The notes beneath the pieces are model-generated. The model searched no databases. It was not told the origin of the DNA and saw nothing but the letters and a program-made list of their open reading frames with translations. From Chionis minor (lineage: Eukaryota > Chordata > Aves > Charadriiformes > Chionididae), in the NCBI GenBank assembly GCA_013398295.1, contig VZSF01003931.1, positions 373,211-437,210 of the forward strand: a stretch of DNA of 64,000 bases, given 5' to 3'. Positions 40,901 through 53,269 of the stretch are shown piece by piece. A program made the position numbers and the translations under genes. Every line of letters starts with the position of its first letter. Positions within the stretch are counted from its first letter, which is position 1.

Positions 40901-42089
40901 TTTCTCAAAATAAGCTTATTGACATAAAGTCTATTGCATAAACTTAAAATTTACCATGAAGCTTGTTTTTTAAGAGAGAAGCAGTGACATCTAGCCATAA
41001 TACATTGAGATCTATTTTTAATCTTGCTGCTGATGGAATGATGAGTGGCCGCTGGTTATAAAGATCTTTTTCATGCAGGTACTTTGTTTCTCTGTGAATT
41101 GAACATCTTTCAATATAATTCATAACGCAGTATCTTCTCAAGCCTTTCTGTTACTGATGTAGCTATTATCAAGAAGTTTTTTTTTACAATCAGTTCTTTC
41201 TGTATTTTTGATCTCTTGGTCACAGCTTTGTTTGCAGTTTCCACAGCTGTTTGTAGTACTCAAACATGAAGTAGGTTGAAGGGTTTTTGCTTGTTAGGAG
41301 CGATAAAAATTGCTGCTCACTAAAAAATTTCACTTTGAACCTCGCTTTGAACCTCAGTGGAGCCTAGCAATTTAATTTGTCGTCTAACAGTGGCCTTTCC
41401 TGAAAGCATGAAAAGGAGGTGCTATAAAATGGAGTAGAACTGGAGATGCTGGCTTTGGGAATGGGTAACAAGGCTTGCCAGTCTGAAAAAACAGGATCAC
41501 ACTCTGGGGAAGCACTGTGCCAGAACGTCATAATCTGTCTTCTTTCTGCAGCTCCAGTTCTTAAAAGACTGTGAGAGCTCAGAGGTAGTTCAGTAAGTTT
41601 CAACCAGCTGCCTCAGTGCTTAGTCCAGTACTTTATGCTTTGCAAGAAAATATTTAGTAGTTATTGACGACCTCAAGAACTGAAAATGTCACTGTATTCT
41701 TTGCTAAAATTTCACCTTACGTGCTGTCTAAATCACTCCAGAATCAATTTCCAGCTTTTTGGTTTTATTATGCCTTTTTTCTAATAGATTAAAGAACTCT
41801 TTTGTCTCCAGCATTTTCAACCCATACTTATGTCCCGTAGCCAGGATATTCCTCAGTCATCTCCTTGGTATGCCAGACAGGTTGAACAAGGAAAGTTCTT
41901 GCCATAAGGCATTTTCTCCACTCTTTTTATATATATAAGTATATTTTATATCTCTGCACACTCTTTTTTTTTCCCCCAGTCACTTTTAATAAATATCGTC
42001 CAGCATCATAATTCTTTACAGTGTTTCAATATGAGTCATACTACTTCCAAGCAAATTTGCTTATTTCTAATGAGCAAATTCCCATGATG
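37937..42089. other. Unassigned non-coding DNA
   Basis: It includes a 15-A run at 39140-39154 and a short interrupted tandem of TTCTGTCAT (three copies) near 38838-38868. A 141-codon plus frame at 38564-38989 is hydrophobic in its second half but lacks any domain or splice support. Confidence 0.45.
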
Positions 42090-42420
42090 ATTGTACATCT
42101 TAGTCATTTAATCCCTAAGGGTCACGCAGTTCTTTTAGCCGCAGCATTGTCCTGGAAACCCCAGTTAAATTGCTTGTCCACTGTATCCCCTAGATGCTTT
42201 TCAGAGTTGCTGCTGTCCAGAGTGCACCCATTCTGGTTTATGACCTCCATAATTTATTCCTTTCTGCACTGAATACTGTGGTTTTCTAAGCATTGAAGAA
42301 CACTGTGACCGCTTTGTTCTTACTGTTAATTGCAGTTTTTTTAACCAGACTTTTTTTTCATCTGCAAGTATAACAGGACTGATTTTACATTAACTTCCAA
42401 ATAGCAGATATTATCAGGCT
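42090..42420 (-). mobile_element. Ancient CR1-type LINE remnant
   Basis: The words TTGTCCACTGTATCCCCTAG, ATGCTTTTCAGAGTTGCTGC and later CATCTGCAAG followed by GACTGATTTTACATTAACTTC occur in the same order as in the antisense of old CR1 LINEs. There the blocks normally describe a CCAAGATCCTTTTCAGAG region and an ATCTGCAAA region. The copy is strongly diverged, with likely small deletions between blocks. Confidence 0.5.
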
Positions 42421-43361
42421 AAACAGGTCAAAAACTTCCTGTGATATGCAATTTCCTTTCCCGTTTCCTTCCTTTGGCATTATTAGGTGGGAAATACCCG
42501 AGACTTCTTAGCTTTGGTTGTAGCACACAGTTGTGTTCCTGCCTGGTATTACAAATGTCAATAAAGCTCTGAAAGGGAAGACATCAGAAAGGAAGTTTCC
42601 TGCATCAAAGCAATACCTAAAAGTATAGTCTCGCAAAGATTCTCTTTAAAATGTCTTCTTGAATTGAAGGAAACTTTTACAATGCCTGCTGTAAGAGGCT
42701 AACAAAAGCTGTCAGACTTCTTCCACCTGTGTCGCTTTTTAAGATCTATCTTACATCTGTTGGGAACTGGGGAGAGCAGAGGGTTATATACCACATCAAA
42801 TATGAAAAATTAATTGAAATCTGCAAAATCAGTAACAAGAAGTTTGTGGTTTAAGGACTAAATAACGCTTTAGAACCATCTTCAAGATACAGATTCAGTT
42901 TTGAACACAAAGATGTTCAAAATACCTTCAAAATGTAGATGGATTTTAGACAAATTCATTAAATTGTTTCACAACAGCAGATAGTAATTTCCAGATAAAA
43001 CTTCTTAGCATTTAAAAGAATTGATTACTTGATAATGAAATGCCAACTTGAAGACTTAACTGATTCGATATTTTAAGTCTCATTTTGACACTAGCTTGTT
43101 TATGTAGCATTGATTTACAAATACATTGCTCTGCTCTTAATGTAGTATTAATAACTGTAGATTTCTATGCTTTTTACATTTAATTTTTAGCTAAATGGTT
43201 TAAATCAAACTTATGACTCATAGGATTACTCACATTTATTTCAGAACATCACAGAGATCTAGACTTCTTGATATTGGTCACTTAAAACTATCACCTGACC
43301 GTTTCTCTCTATTTAATTCAAGTATTTTTTATTTTCATCATAGGTTCGCACCCTCTTAAGA
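42421..43361. other. Unassigned non-coding DNA
   Basis: AT-rich, nothing recognised. Confidence 0.5.
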
Positions 43362-43434
43362 CATCGAGTCTTTTGGATTCAACGATCTTAAAGGTCTCTT
43401 CCAAACCAGACAATTCTATGATTCTGTGATTCTT
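43362..43434 (+). mobile_element. CR1 LINE 3' tail, severely truncated
   Basis: It reads GGATTCAACGATCTTAAAGG, then CTCTTCCAAACC, and ends in ATTCTATGATTCTGTGATTC, the octamer tail that defines the CR1 3' terminus. Here the element is in forward orientation. Only about 70 bp survive, the extreme form of 5' truncation. Confidence 0.85.
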
Positions 43435-45440
43435 TGCAGAATAAATACAAATTGCTAAATGCAACCATTTTTATTAAAAACACTAATGATGTGTTAGAAC
43501 AAATAATCTTTACATGTGCCATGAAGCCTAAAATAATGGCGGTAAAAAAGTATGAGCAATTAATGAAATCATCCGACCCATTATACGTTATAGATCTAGC
43601 ACTGTATTATTTTGTGAGTAGTAACCTTGTACATTTGTAACTGGTTTCTTCAAACTGTACACCTCAAAACGCACATCAAGACAGAGGTTAGCAGACGAAA
43701 GAAAGCCTGCTTACTCTATTCTTTCTCCTCAGTCTAAATTGCTTTTCTTCTGATAAGACATCGAGGCAAGTATAAATTGTATTCTCCACATAATTTACTG
43801 GAAGAGTATAGCAGCGTGCCTTAAATAATCTCCTCAACTGTAATCTCAAGTGTCAGATATGGTAGCATAGATGAAGAGAGTTTTTCTTTTTGTCTATATC
43901 GATAAATCCATTCTTGGCCATGTTGCTGTAGTTACAGGCAAAGGGGGGCTTACCCATGTCACACAGGAGAAATCTAGCATTTATTCAATTTTCATGTACA
44001 ACAAAGAAGTAAATGAAAGTACATTATTTATCACTATATTGCTGATGCTTGGACTGTCATTTGCTCTTTTCCGTTCACGATAATGTCTGTATAGTTCAGC
44101 TTATAAACGACTGAATAGTCTGTTCAGGCCAAGCAAATATGCAAGGCAGTGCTATAATGCAGGAAAAAGCAGGAAGGAGGCTGCATTGTTAGGGTCGATC
44201 TTAAAGCTGTCTTTGGTACACGCTCTATGAGGGGAGCTGGTGCCTCCTGGAGTGAAGGTTGCTGCACGTCTTCTGAAGCTCATCTTTTCATGAAATCACA
44301 AAAGACTTTATTCCCATAGAAAACCTAACACAAGTTCCCTCTCAAACATTTAGCTTTCAACACTTTTTATGTGCCAGTATCTGATCTGAATTCTACTTCT
44401 GCTCTTAAAGTGTAAAGCCGGAGTTAAATTTGAAAAGTTACAGCTTTGAAATGCACACATCAAAATGATCACACAGAAATGATTCCTGATTTCCTGGTCC
44501 TGAGATCCTAGACCATGATATGATTTCCTTTATTCCACTGTTTTTCTACTTAAACCCTTCAGTTCCTATATGCCATACTGACAAAGGACTCTATGCTCCT
44601 GTCTCTCTTTATCATCTTGTTTCTGCTTAAGAGTCTAAAGAATGATGTGGAAAAGTTTGGTCTTTAGATCCTCACAAATACTGAAATTCTAGCTCTTCAA
44701 AATTGCCAATGCATTTCTGTGATTACTATGAAAGAAAAGCCAGATTGCGGCATTAAAATAAACCACTGAATCAAACAGTAATGTAAGATGCCACCTCTCA
44801 GTTAAGATAATACTGACTTATTTTCAAATTTAAATATCCTAGAAAAGGAATTTTCAGTTATATCATCAGCATAGAAGCTATCTTTGCTGTGATCTGGAAC
44901 TACTCTGTATTAATGAAAAGAAAAAGGGGATATATAACGCTGCGTTGCAAAATGTCTGGTGAGCTTAATTATGTATATCAAATATTTTGCAGGCATAGCC
45001 CCCATTAGAAGATTTTTTCATATTTTTGGTACTGTAATGAGAATTAGAAAATTGTCTTATAAAAAGACGGAGACCTCCAAAATTCTTAGAATGTTTCAGA
45101 AGAGAATTAATTTTGCAGTACGTTGTACATTAAAAAAATTATGTATTGTCATATTTTGAGAAATAGAAAGACCAAATGACCAAATTTCTGTTGCCATAAT
45201 GATTCATTTGACAGATGCATTATCAGACCAAAGAATGTGCTATACAGCAGGTTTTGGTACTTATAAATACCAGTATCTTTCACATTGCCTTTTAAAATGA
45301 ACTAATAATGCATGCTGGACTATGTTCTCATTGTATCTCCATCAGTATGAAAGCACCCAGTGAAGATAATGATGCTATTTCAATTTCTGATATTGGTTAC
45401 ACTCGGTAACATTTTGTCTGTTCTTCTCTTGTCATTTCAG
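43435..45440. other. Unassigned AT-rich DNA
   Basis: Several short frames (for example 43434-43640, 43871-44083, 44959-45159) have no recognisable family and sit in AT-rich DNA. No splice context supports them. Confidence 0.45.
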
Positions 45441-45455
45441 CTGTGCATCAGGGAG
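45441..45455 (+). other. Candidate 15-nt microexon
   Basis: The segment CTGTGCATCAGGGAG lies between CTTCTCTTGTCATTTCAG, a very strong acceptor, and GTAATT, a fair donor. It is a multiple of three, as most frame-preserving microexons are, and would insert L-C-I-R-E in one frame. A second acceptor-like site (TTTTTTTCCAG) lies only 25 nt downstream. The evidence is limited to these motifs and could be coincidence. Confidence 0.15.
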
Positions 45456-45967
45456 GTAATTTTATCAATTTTTTTCCAGGTAAATTGAATATGAGAGGTA
45501 CCTTACATGCCTCTGCAGTTAAATTAGCTCAATTGATAATTTGAGGCAATTCAGAAAAGTTGGGCACTTTGGGGAAGAAGTCAGGGAAGAAGGATGAAGG
45601 CAAGCCTAATAGAAAGTATGTGTAAATGTTAATAGATTAAAGCATCTCTAATTGCTTTTCTTTAAAGATGTTAATGTATGGATATTGCTGATTTGTAGAT
45701 GTACTAAGATATTACCTGAGATATCAGAATATATACTGATTACTTGGCTTTTAGTGGGTAGAACAATGTCTGCAGGTGATGATGGGCTTTCTCTTTCCTT
45801 ATATAATAAGTATATAACTCTTGAATCGTGGGGCCAGGCAATGAAAAATCAGAACAGTTAATATTGTGTGAGTACTTAAAATTACAATTTAAATGACCAG
45901 CCTTGTATGTTGAGTACATTTGGTCATATATAACTCCCGAATAAACCTAAATGAATTGAAAATTTAA

Positions 45968-46019
45968 AATAATAATATTAATAATAATTATTAATAATAT
46001 TATTATTAATATTATTATT
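45968..46019. repeat. AT-only palindrome, 20-bp arms and 12-bp loop
   Basis: Arms at 45968-45987 and 46000-46019 are perfect reverse complements made of AAT/ATT units, separated by 12 A/T bases. The structure can form a hairpin or cruciform. It may have arisen from a trinucleotide microsatellite that inverted or replicated through template switching. It has no gene nearby and no terminator role is suggested. Confidence 0.95.
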
Positions 46020-47312
46020 ATTCTATTCTTTTACACAAAAGTTGGGTATCAGGAATTAGGAAGTATTACTCTTTGGCCAAATATGAAAAATTTAGGACAT
46101 AGTAGTGGAAAGTATTAAAATTTCAGTACATTTTCACAAAGTCTCTTCAAGTTTTAGTAAGCAAAGACAATGGACATCGTAATGTTTGCATTCTCTTTAG
46201 TCCTGAAAAACAGGAGTAGTAAGCACATGAACCCCAACACTACTCCATACGACATCTCATACTTTCAAATTAGAGATTTAATCAAAGCAGGTAGGATGCA
46301 TGTTTTGAAAGGATGATCTGTTTACTGCAGTTTTCATTATACCTGTTTTGTCAGGAGCTCCTACACAGGGAGAGCCCCCATGTTGGAGACCACCTGTTCC
46401 TTGGGGTGAACGCTTCCAGCTCCATGTCAGGAGTGCCATAAATACAGAACAGCTGTGCAGTAGCAGTAGGCAGTTATTTTACGGAGCCTGTAGGGACTCC
46501 GTTTTATTGCTAGGAAGAACATGGAGTTGCTGCAAGATGCTACGGCATCACTTTGCAATCAGCGCCTTCTAAATGAGAAGGTTATTTCGATTTCTTGGCA
46601 TATCGCCATACCGAAATAGCATCTGTGAAAGAATACACTCATATGTTACATTCAACAGAGTAGTTATCAACTAAAACATTTGTAATTATTTGAAATTAGT
46701 GTATTGGAATGGAATTACTTACTAATGCAACTTTGATAACTAAAGAGAAATGTCTTTTTTTTTTTTTTTTTGTGGCTGACTTGCCTAAGCTGTATTTATC
46801 TACATATCAAAATGTATTTTTTGTCACAAAGATTTGAGACTTGGAACAAGATCTCTAAAATGCAGTTTTCTAGGCTTCAGTCCTGCAAACTGACGAGTGC
46901 CTCCTGTGATTTTGCTGTGTGTGTTCATCCTATACTTAAATATTTGCTGACACATCAGTAGATCAGGCCTGTGACTCTCACATGCCTGTTTGGTTTTTTT
47001 ATTTAACTTTTTTCTGCTTGATATTTAAAAATTGAAAGTAAAGCAGAATGACTTAGAAGTGTAAAATCAAGTGCTTCTCTATTTTGGCTTTATTTATTGA
47101 CCTATTAATTGCTTAGAAGTGATCTTAAATGTTTCTCTGGATTCAGTCATTAAACTGATTTTTCATACTTTTTATCATATAATTTTCATACTTTAAACTA
47201 CTTTCTATATGAATAAACATTATCTTATCACAAAGATAAAACACTGGCATTTTCTGATGTGTTGCATTGCGAAGATAAAACACACATTCGTGGAGCCAGT
47301 CCTGCCCGTCAC
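46020..47312. other. Unassigned DNA with a possible MITE fragment
   Basis: Around 46555-46620 the words ATCAGCGCCTTCT and GTTATTTCGATTTC, followed by CCGAAATAGC, give a short inverted pair (TATTTCG and CGAAATA). They resemble old TTTCGAAATA-type MITEs of turtles and birds. A 17-T run lies at 46755-46771. Nothing else is recognised. Confidence 0.3.
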
Positions 47313-47787
47313 TGTAGAACTTTGGGGTCAGATGCATCTCCCAAACGTTTTGGTTGTTTTTGTTGGGGATTGCCAAAGCCGGCCACCTGAGCTGAGAGAG
47401 GCTGCAGCAGCTCCCTGCGCCCAGGACCAGCCAGCAGTTGCTGGCACCCTGGATACACGGAGCCCTGTGGCCCTTTGTCCAGTTGTCACCACTAAGACCC
47501 CTCACACACTCCAGTCTCTCCAATTGCTGCCACCATGGGCACCTGGGCCCCTTGGCTTCGTGGTCCCACCACAGTGATGGCACTGACACTTCCATACACA
47601 CACATGCACACAGAATAGGGAGCCCCTCACCCAGGAAATGAGCCAGAGATAGAATTTAATGAGAAAACAGGACATGCTTTGGTGGTCAGGCCATATGCAA
47701 CTGGGCCCTCTTGTCCCCTTACCCATCCTTTTTCCCACCTTTGTTCTTCCCCAGTCCACCTTGACTTAATCTAAGCGCAATCATGAC
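47313..47787 (-). mobile_element. Putative solo LTR of an old endogenous retrovirus
   Basis: The block differs in base composition from its AT-rich surroundings and is moderately GC-rich. On the minus strand it contains ATTAAA (plus positions 47655-47660), then GGCTCATTTCC and a GTGTGCATGTGTGTG stretch, a pattern I associate with avian ERV long terminal repeats. A TG at 47313 and CA at 47787 would give a 475-bp element with standard termini, but no target-site duplication is evident, so the edges are provisional. No internal gag, pol or env sequence is present beside it, so it would be a solo LTR. The 152-codon minus frame and 122-codon plus frame here are by-products. It could instead be a GC-rich unique segment. 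Confidence 0.4.
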
Positions 47788-50700
47788 ATCAATATTCTTT
47801 CCGATTAGCACAGGAAGATGTGATTTCTGTCATCTCTCAGGTGTAGCGGGTTTGACTCTCGGATTCATCCAAAGGCTGTCCTGATGCTACACCTCCATGT
47901 GTCCCCCCTTGCTGACTAAGTGTTAAGAGAGATTTCTGTAGATGCTCTGTGCCTCTGAGGCCATACTAGGGTCGACAGAGAATACGTGCATGAAACCTAT
48001 CAGCTGATAATTAGCAGGCAATAAACAAAGCTTTCAAAAAGAGGGGGTTTTCTTCAAAAAAATCTGAAGACTACAGGAACAATGCTATATTTGTAAGCAA
48101 TGAAACCAATAGTAGCGATCATTTGTCTTTTAAAATCTTCAGAGTACAACTAAGTCTACCTCATGAGTAAGTATCCTTGAAAAATAGTCTTTAAAACACA
48201 GAGGATCTTTGAAGTGGTGGATGGCAGCTGTAAAAAATGCCCATGGATCTCACCAATAGCTATTCTGAAATGTGTAAGCTTAAAACCAAAAGGCACAAAT
48301 AACGTATTATTCCAAAATCCACCAGCAAATTCTAGTAAACATTGAATTGATTTTCCTTTTTTCTGCTTTTTGCAGCTGCTAGTCTGATTTGAACTGTTTA
48401 TTCACAGGATGAAAGAGATGTTTTTAAGCATTCTTAACAGTTCCAAGTGATTGATGTAAATTCAAAAAAGAGCTACTCTGATTTAAAGAGAGTTGCTAGG
48501 AAACATGCAGTTTGAAGATGAACTCTCCCACTGATCTTGTCTTTGGCTGTACAATAAAAAGTATATTATAGAGTGTCCTAAGTTACAGATTATATGGATA
48601 AATTATTAAATTTTTATGTATATAAATGCATCTGGTATAAACTTATTGAATACACATGATTCATTCCCATATCTTCATTTACTGATGAGTAACAAGGTAC
48701 TACAAAGTTCAAGAAAATGTGAAAATGACATAGAAAATGCCATGAGTGTAATAAAGATTTTAATATAATCTTGTTTCATTTTTCTGAAACATCAAATTAA
48801 TATTTTATTTTAGAAAGGCATCTATTTAAGATTTCATTTCAAGAAGATGTTCTCAGTAGTCTGTTCTTTTCTTTCATAAACTTTAACAAAATTGAAACTC
48901 CAAAAGATAACAGCAATTACACACTTAATTTTACTGAAGAAGTTAATGCTTTTTGTCCCTTGAAAGTTGTTGGCCAAAGTAACCAAAAAATCCTCTTTAT
49001 TGTATGAAAAAATGCCCAGTTTTAACAAGGGATATTTATTTGTATTCATGGCTGTTTTTTTTCCATGCTGCTTTTAGAGCCTTGTGTGAGTTTGGTTATC
49101 TTGGAGTTAAACTAATTAGGCTTTAAGACGCAAACGGAAGCTACTTGCAAGTATAGGAACCAAGTGGAATGCTGTTCTGTGTGATGCTCGGTGCTTGGCA
49201 GGAGGTTCATTGATTTTTGTGTACTGAAATTTTTTGCCAGGCAATCTTTAGGCAGAAAAGCCCTTACAGCATGCTTTCAGAAGAGTGTAAGTAATGTAAT
49301 GCCTGTGAGTTACGGCAGCAGTAAGTGATCTTTTTCTTATTTATTACCTTAGAAGAAAGAACAGCCAGTTGCTGATAGAGGAAACGATGTGAATAGGGAC
49401 TTGGAGGACTGGCTGCCTGACCCTTTGCTGCTGACATGACGATTAAAGACGGTGTTTAAGTACCGCTAAGCAACACTTCATTATCTATAGGTATTTCAAA
49501 ACAAAACCTTTTTGCAGCTCAACGACTCAAGAAAAGTAACCAAACTGTATTCATAATTAATAGTAAAGCTGAGTTGCTGAGCTTACCACAAATTAGAAGT
49601 TGCCTAGCCTTCCTAAAAAAATATGTTTGTAATAGCAGTACTAAATGACCCTTCGTTACAGAGTCGTTGATTAACTGCAAGATGAGATAGATGTGTGACT
49701 GCTGTAAAACCCTTGTAGGGAAAAGAATTAACATTGATTCATAATGAATCTGTGGATGCAAATATGAAAAACAAGACACCTCATTAGTTGCATGAACTAT
49801 CTGAGAGGACAAAATAACAGAAAACCGAAACAAAGAGTGAAAAAAATGAAAATGGGAAGAATGATGTAGCAGGCAAGCAAAGAAAAGTCCCATAGGGATT
49901 CTTAATTGCCTAACAAAAAAGCAAAAGTGCCTACTGAGCAACTGACTGAAGAAGTTACTGATTCTTGAGGTCTGAATTCTTTGATGTGTAATATAAAGGA
50001 AGCAGGAGAGTTAAATGCACAGTGTGATTAACTACCAGCGTGTTGTCCTACTTGAAAAAATGCTGCATTAGAAAACTGGCAGGGAAAACAGACATCTTGT
50101 AACTGTAAGGTTGCCATTCAGATCCCTGGTACCTTCTGTATCTTATAACAATCTTCTGCAAATATATTTAACATTTTTCTTTCTTGTTACAGGCGCTGTT
50201 TTCTTGCTTTGTAGAATAGGCACTGTTGCTTTCAAGTGCGAAAGGCATGGCTCAGAATACATCTAGAGAAGGAATTTATTGTCTTTTTGGTGCTTGATTC
50301 TTGGAGAGAAGTCACAGCTTCCAAAGGAGGGGGCAGGGAAGGGGGAAAAAGTGTAGCTCTGAGCCAGAGTATACTGCAGATCATCAGTGTGCCAGGACAT
50401 TAGTTCTTTTAAGCCTAGAAAAAGAAGGCACAAAGACTAAATTTATAAATATTTGTAAAAGAATGGAAGTTTTGTATTGCACTCCAAAGTTAAGGTTTTC
50501 CATTGAAATGTAGGCCAAGCCCTATAACAACCCCAGAGTCCTTGTCACCTCCGACACATTGGTTCTTTGTGTTTCCAAGTCAATGTTTATGAAGCAGAAA
50601 TACAGAGCTGGTTGAATTGCCCACTGTCTAAATATATTAATGAACTGATCCTCGTGCTTATTTATTTATTTATTTAGCACTTGCAAGCAGTAGAAAAAAA

Positions 50701-52119
50701 ATTTTGAGTGGATTAGCGTGCTCTTTGCTCTGACTTAGTGGTTGGTTGTTGTGTTATTGCACATTGTCCTTGAAAGTGTAAATGCTGTTCAAGAAGAGTA
50801 TCTTATTTAGGGGACATCAAATTGATGGGCTTCTTAGTTGGCTTTCCTTCATGTGAAATGGAGAGAGTAGCTATGCTCTTTAAAAAGGATGATGTGGAAA
50901 ATCTGCTGGTGACGGACTGTTTGGGCCAGTGGGCAGTATTGGGGGCAGTGGATTTGAACTTGTGTTTCCACTTGAACAAATCTGGCAAAAACAAAGAGTA
51001 TAATTCTAGAAATCAAAGATGATCAAAAGGAAATGAAGCGTTTCAACAAGCCTTTGTGAAGGGAACTAAAGCCACTTTGGGATTCTAGGAGATAGCCAGC
51101 TATCATTAGCAATCTTCTGCAGCAGTGGTGTAAGAGCAGGGCTGGCTTGGAAGTTTACTTACGGTAATCCCAGAGCACTGTAATGAGATAAATCTGTGCA
51201 GTGGTAAGGAATTTGACTGTTATCACATTCTGGTAATAGAGAAGACTGGTAAATACTAGTTGCTAAGGTATTGGTTTCAGAAATAGATGAAGGGGTTGTG
51301 TATTATGGTTGAAAAGCCAGAGTTTTGAATAAGATGTAGTGTCCCTTCTAATGGCACAGTCTAACCTAGAATGCCAAAACTTGTTGATTGATCACAAAAT
51401 TAAATTGCAAAGACCAAAATAGTAGGAAAGGACGAAGGGTGATACAATAAATAATATGCAATGAACATCATTATTTTTGTTGAATTCAAAAGTTTCTTGG
51501 TTATTCTAAACACTGAGCAACTAATAAGATTTATGAGAAGTTAGTTATCATAGCCACTTTTTTATGAAAATCAAGATAACAAGCAATTAGATGCTTACTA
51601 AAATCGCTAAAAGAGCCTACAGTAAAAGCAAACACAAAACACTGATTAGGTTGACATATTGTGTGGCTCCTAAAAGGCTTTGATTATAACTTGCCACTGT
51701 GTTAATTTACAAGTGAATTATTGCAATTATATATATTCATGTTTTGAAAAAGGGTGGAGAACCAGAGATTTCTTCTGGATTGTTGTATCTATTTGTAGTC
51801 TAATCTGGATGGAATCTCTACCAATTCTAAAACTTGAATGTGTATAATTATCGTAATATACCAGGAAATGAAAATTGTAACAAGCATTTTGATTTACCTC
51901 TCCTAGCAAAGTGTACCAATCCAGAGCTCCTAAATGCTTTCCTTTGCCCCCCTTCTGCCCATTCAGCACTTGGGGTTCCTGAGAGGAGACCTGAGTGGAT
52001 GTCAGGGGCTGATGCAGCGATCACACTGCTCCCACACTGACAGCCTTGGGAAGGAAAGTTCAGGGAAGATCTTGCCATCGTAAACATTGAGATTTACTGA
52101 CAGAGACGACTGCTAATCC
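47788..52119. other. Unassigned non-coding DNA
   Basis: It includes a (TTTA)n run at about 50658-50675. A strong acceptor-like tract (TTTTTCTTTCTTGTTACAG) ends at 50192 but has no matching donor or coding frame. A 140-codon hydrophobic minus frame at 49519-49941 is probably chance. The AT-rich segment 48560-49060 shows nothing recognisable. Confidence 0.45.
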
Positions 52120-52350
52120 TCATGCACCTTCATCTACCTGCATCTCCATCTCCATTGCTTTCCCTCTCCGCCGTTTTTTCTGACTGCTCTTTTAGTTTAG
52201 CTCATTGCTTCCATCCTCCCACACAGCACTTACATGTCCCACATGGCATCCCCCTCTCCGTGACGCTGAGCTCCCTCCTCTTCCCTTCCTCCTCACCCCT
52301 TTAACACCCCCCCACTGGTGCCTTGCCTTGTCTGTTCCCACCCCTTCTTT
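52120..52350. repeat. Pyrimidine-rich low-complexity stretch
   Basis: The plus strand is dominated by C and T, with CTCC/TCTCC words and a CCCCCCC run. Low complexity explains the 60-codon frame within it. Function unknown. Confidence 0.7.
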
Positions 52351-53171
52351 ATTTAAAATCTAGTAGTTTATATCTGTTTGCACTGCTTTTGATCTTATGA
52401 TCTTCATTAATCTGAATTCCGTCACCTGCTGTTTGTAATTTCTTTTTGTGTCTCGACTATGAGTGCTTTATACCCTTGCAAAGCGATGATGTCATTTACA
52501 TGTTTGCATTAAGTAGGGAAGGGATGCAAAACGCTGGCTATTTTTAATAGCTGTAAAACGAGTGTCTGTTTCTCCATGAAGACCAAAGTGTGCGGTGACG
52601 ACCACATGGAATATGGAAGAAAATATAGACATTTTCCTGAAGCGCATTTTGAGAGATTAAAGAATCCTTACGATGGAGTAGCACAGAGAGGCAGGTTTAG
52701 CCTTGTGTCCTGGGAACACCCCTCATCCTAATGAAGCATCATGAGACAGTGCAAGCCTCCAGAAGTGTTCTGGGAGGTCCCTGTGTTCAAAATGGAAAGT
52801 GTTTTCTATTCAGCAGGCGACGTCCCAGTTTTTCCTCACCTCCGTTGGGAGGATCACACTCCAGACAGCTCACCAGAAGTTTTCATGAATCTGCAAGGCA
52901 AAGGCCCCGTAGTGGTGACTGGCCCTTTTGGGAAACTGAACCGTCAGAAGGGACCTAAGTGTGTTAACGAGCATTAGGTAGTAATTAAACTTGGCACAGT
53001 TGCAGTTAAGTGCTGGCTCATTTTATTACGTATTTTAAAAATTTCTTACTCATTTGCTAAAATTGTGATGCTTTGTTGTGAGAAAAGAAGGGGAATGTAC
53101 TGTGCAGGCTAAAAGGAGTATGTCCGGGCATGCGATCACTCTGCTTTCACAAGGGAGAACAGCGAGTCGCA
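52351..53171. other. Unassigned DNA, possible 3' UTR of the minus-strand exon
   Basis: If the exon at 53172-53231 is terminal, its 3' untranslated region would extend leftward from 53171. The first AATAAA on the minus strand lies at plus positions 53022-53027, about 145 nt past the stop. Two short overlapping plus frames at 52731-52977 have no recognisable family. Confidence 0.3.
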
Positions 53172-53231
53172 CTAATGACTGTTCTTTTCCTCGGGAATGG
53201 TTTTGACTCGGGCAACAATATCCTTTTCACT
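53172..53231 (-). CDS. Candidate last coding exon of an unidentified minus-strand gene
   Basis: On the minus strand a run of 15 T followed by CTTCGCAG makes an excellent acceptor (AG at 53233-53232). It is followed by 20 complete codons ending in TAG, which read SEKDIVARVKTIPEEKNSH and stop. The frame begins exactly on a codon boundary. The charged, non-repetitive composition looks like a real cytoplasmic C-terminal tail. A polyadenylation hexamer AATAAA follows about 145 nt past the stop, consistent with a compact 3' UTR. The remaining exons would lie at higher coordinates. I do not recognise the protein and no partner exon is secure, although a 28-nt microexon candidate at 59309-59336 is on the right strand. 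A chance frame of 20 codons cannot be excluded. Confidence 0.4.
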   Translation of the reverse strand, partial: SEKDIVARVKTIPEEKNSH

Positions 53232-53269
53232 CTGCGAAGAAAAAAAAAAAAAAGGTTGAGATCTGTAAA

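Noticed and set aside
47143..47601. 152-codon minus-strand frame and overlapping 122-codon plus-strand frame
   Set aside because: They fall within the putative LTR block and read through its simple TGTG stretch. Neither resembles a retroviral or host protein.
49519..49941. 140-codon hydrophobic minus-strand frame
   Set aside because: The F/L/H/S-rich composition follows from A-rich plus-strand sequence. No recognisable transmembrane family or splice support.
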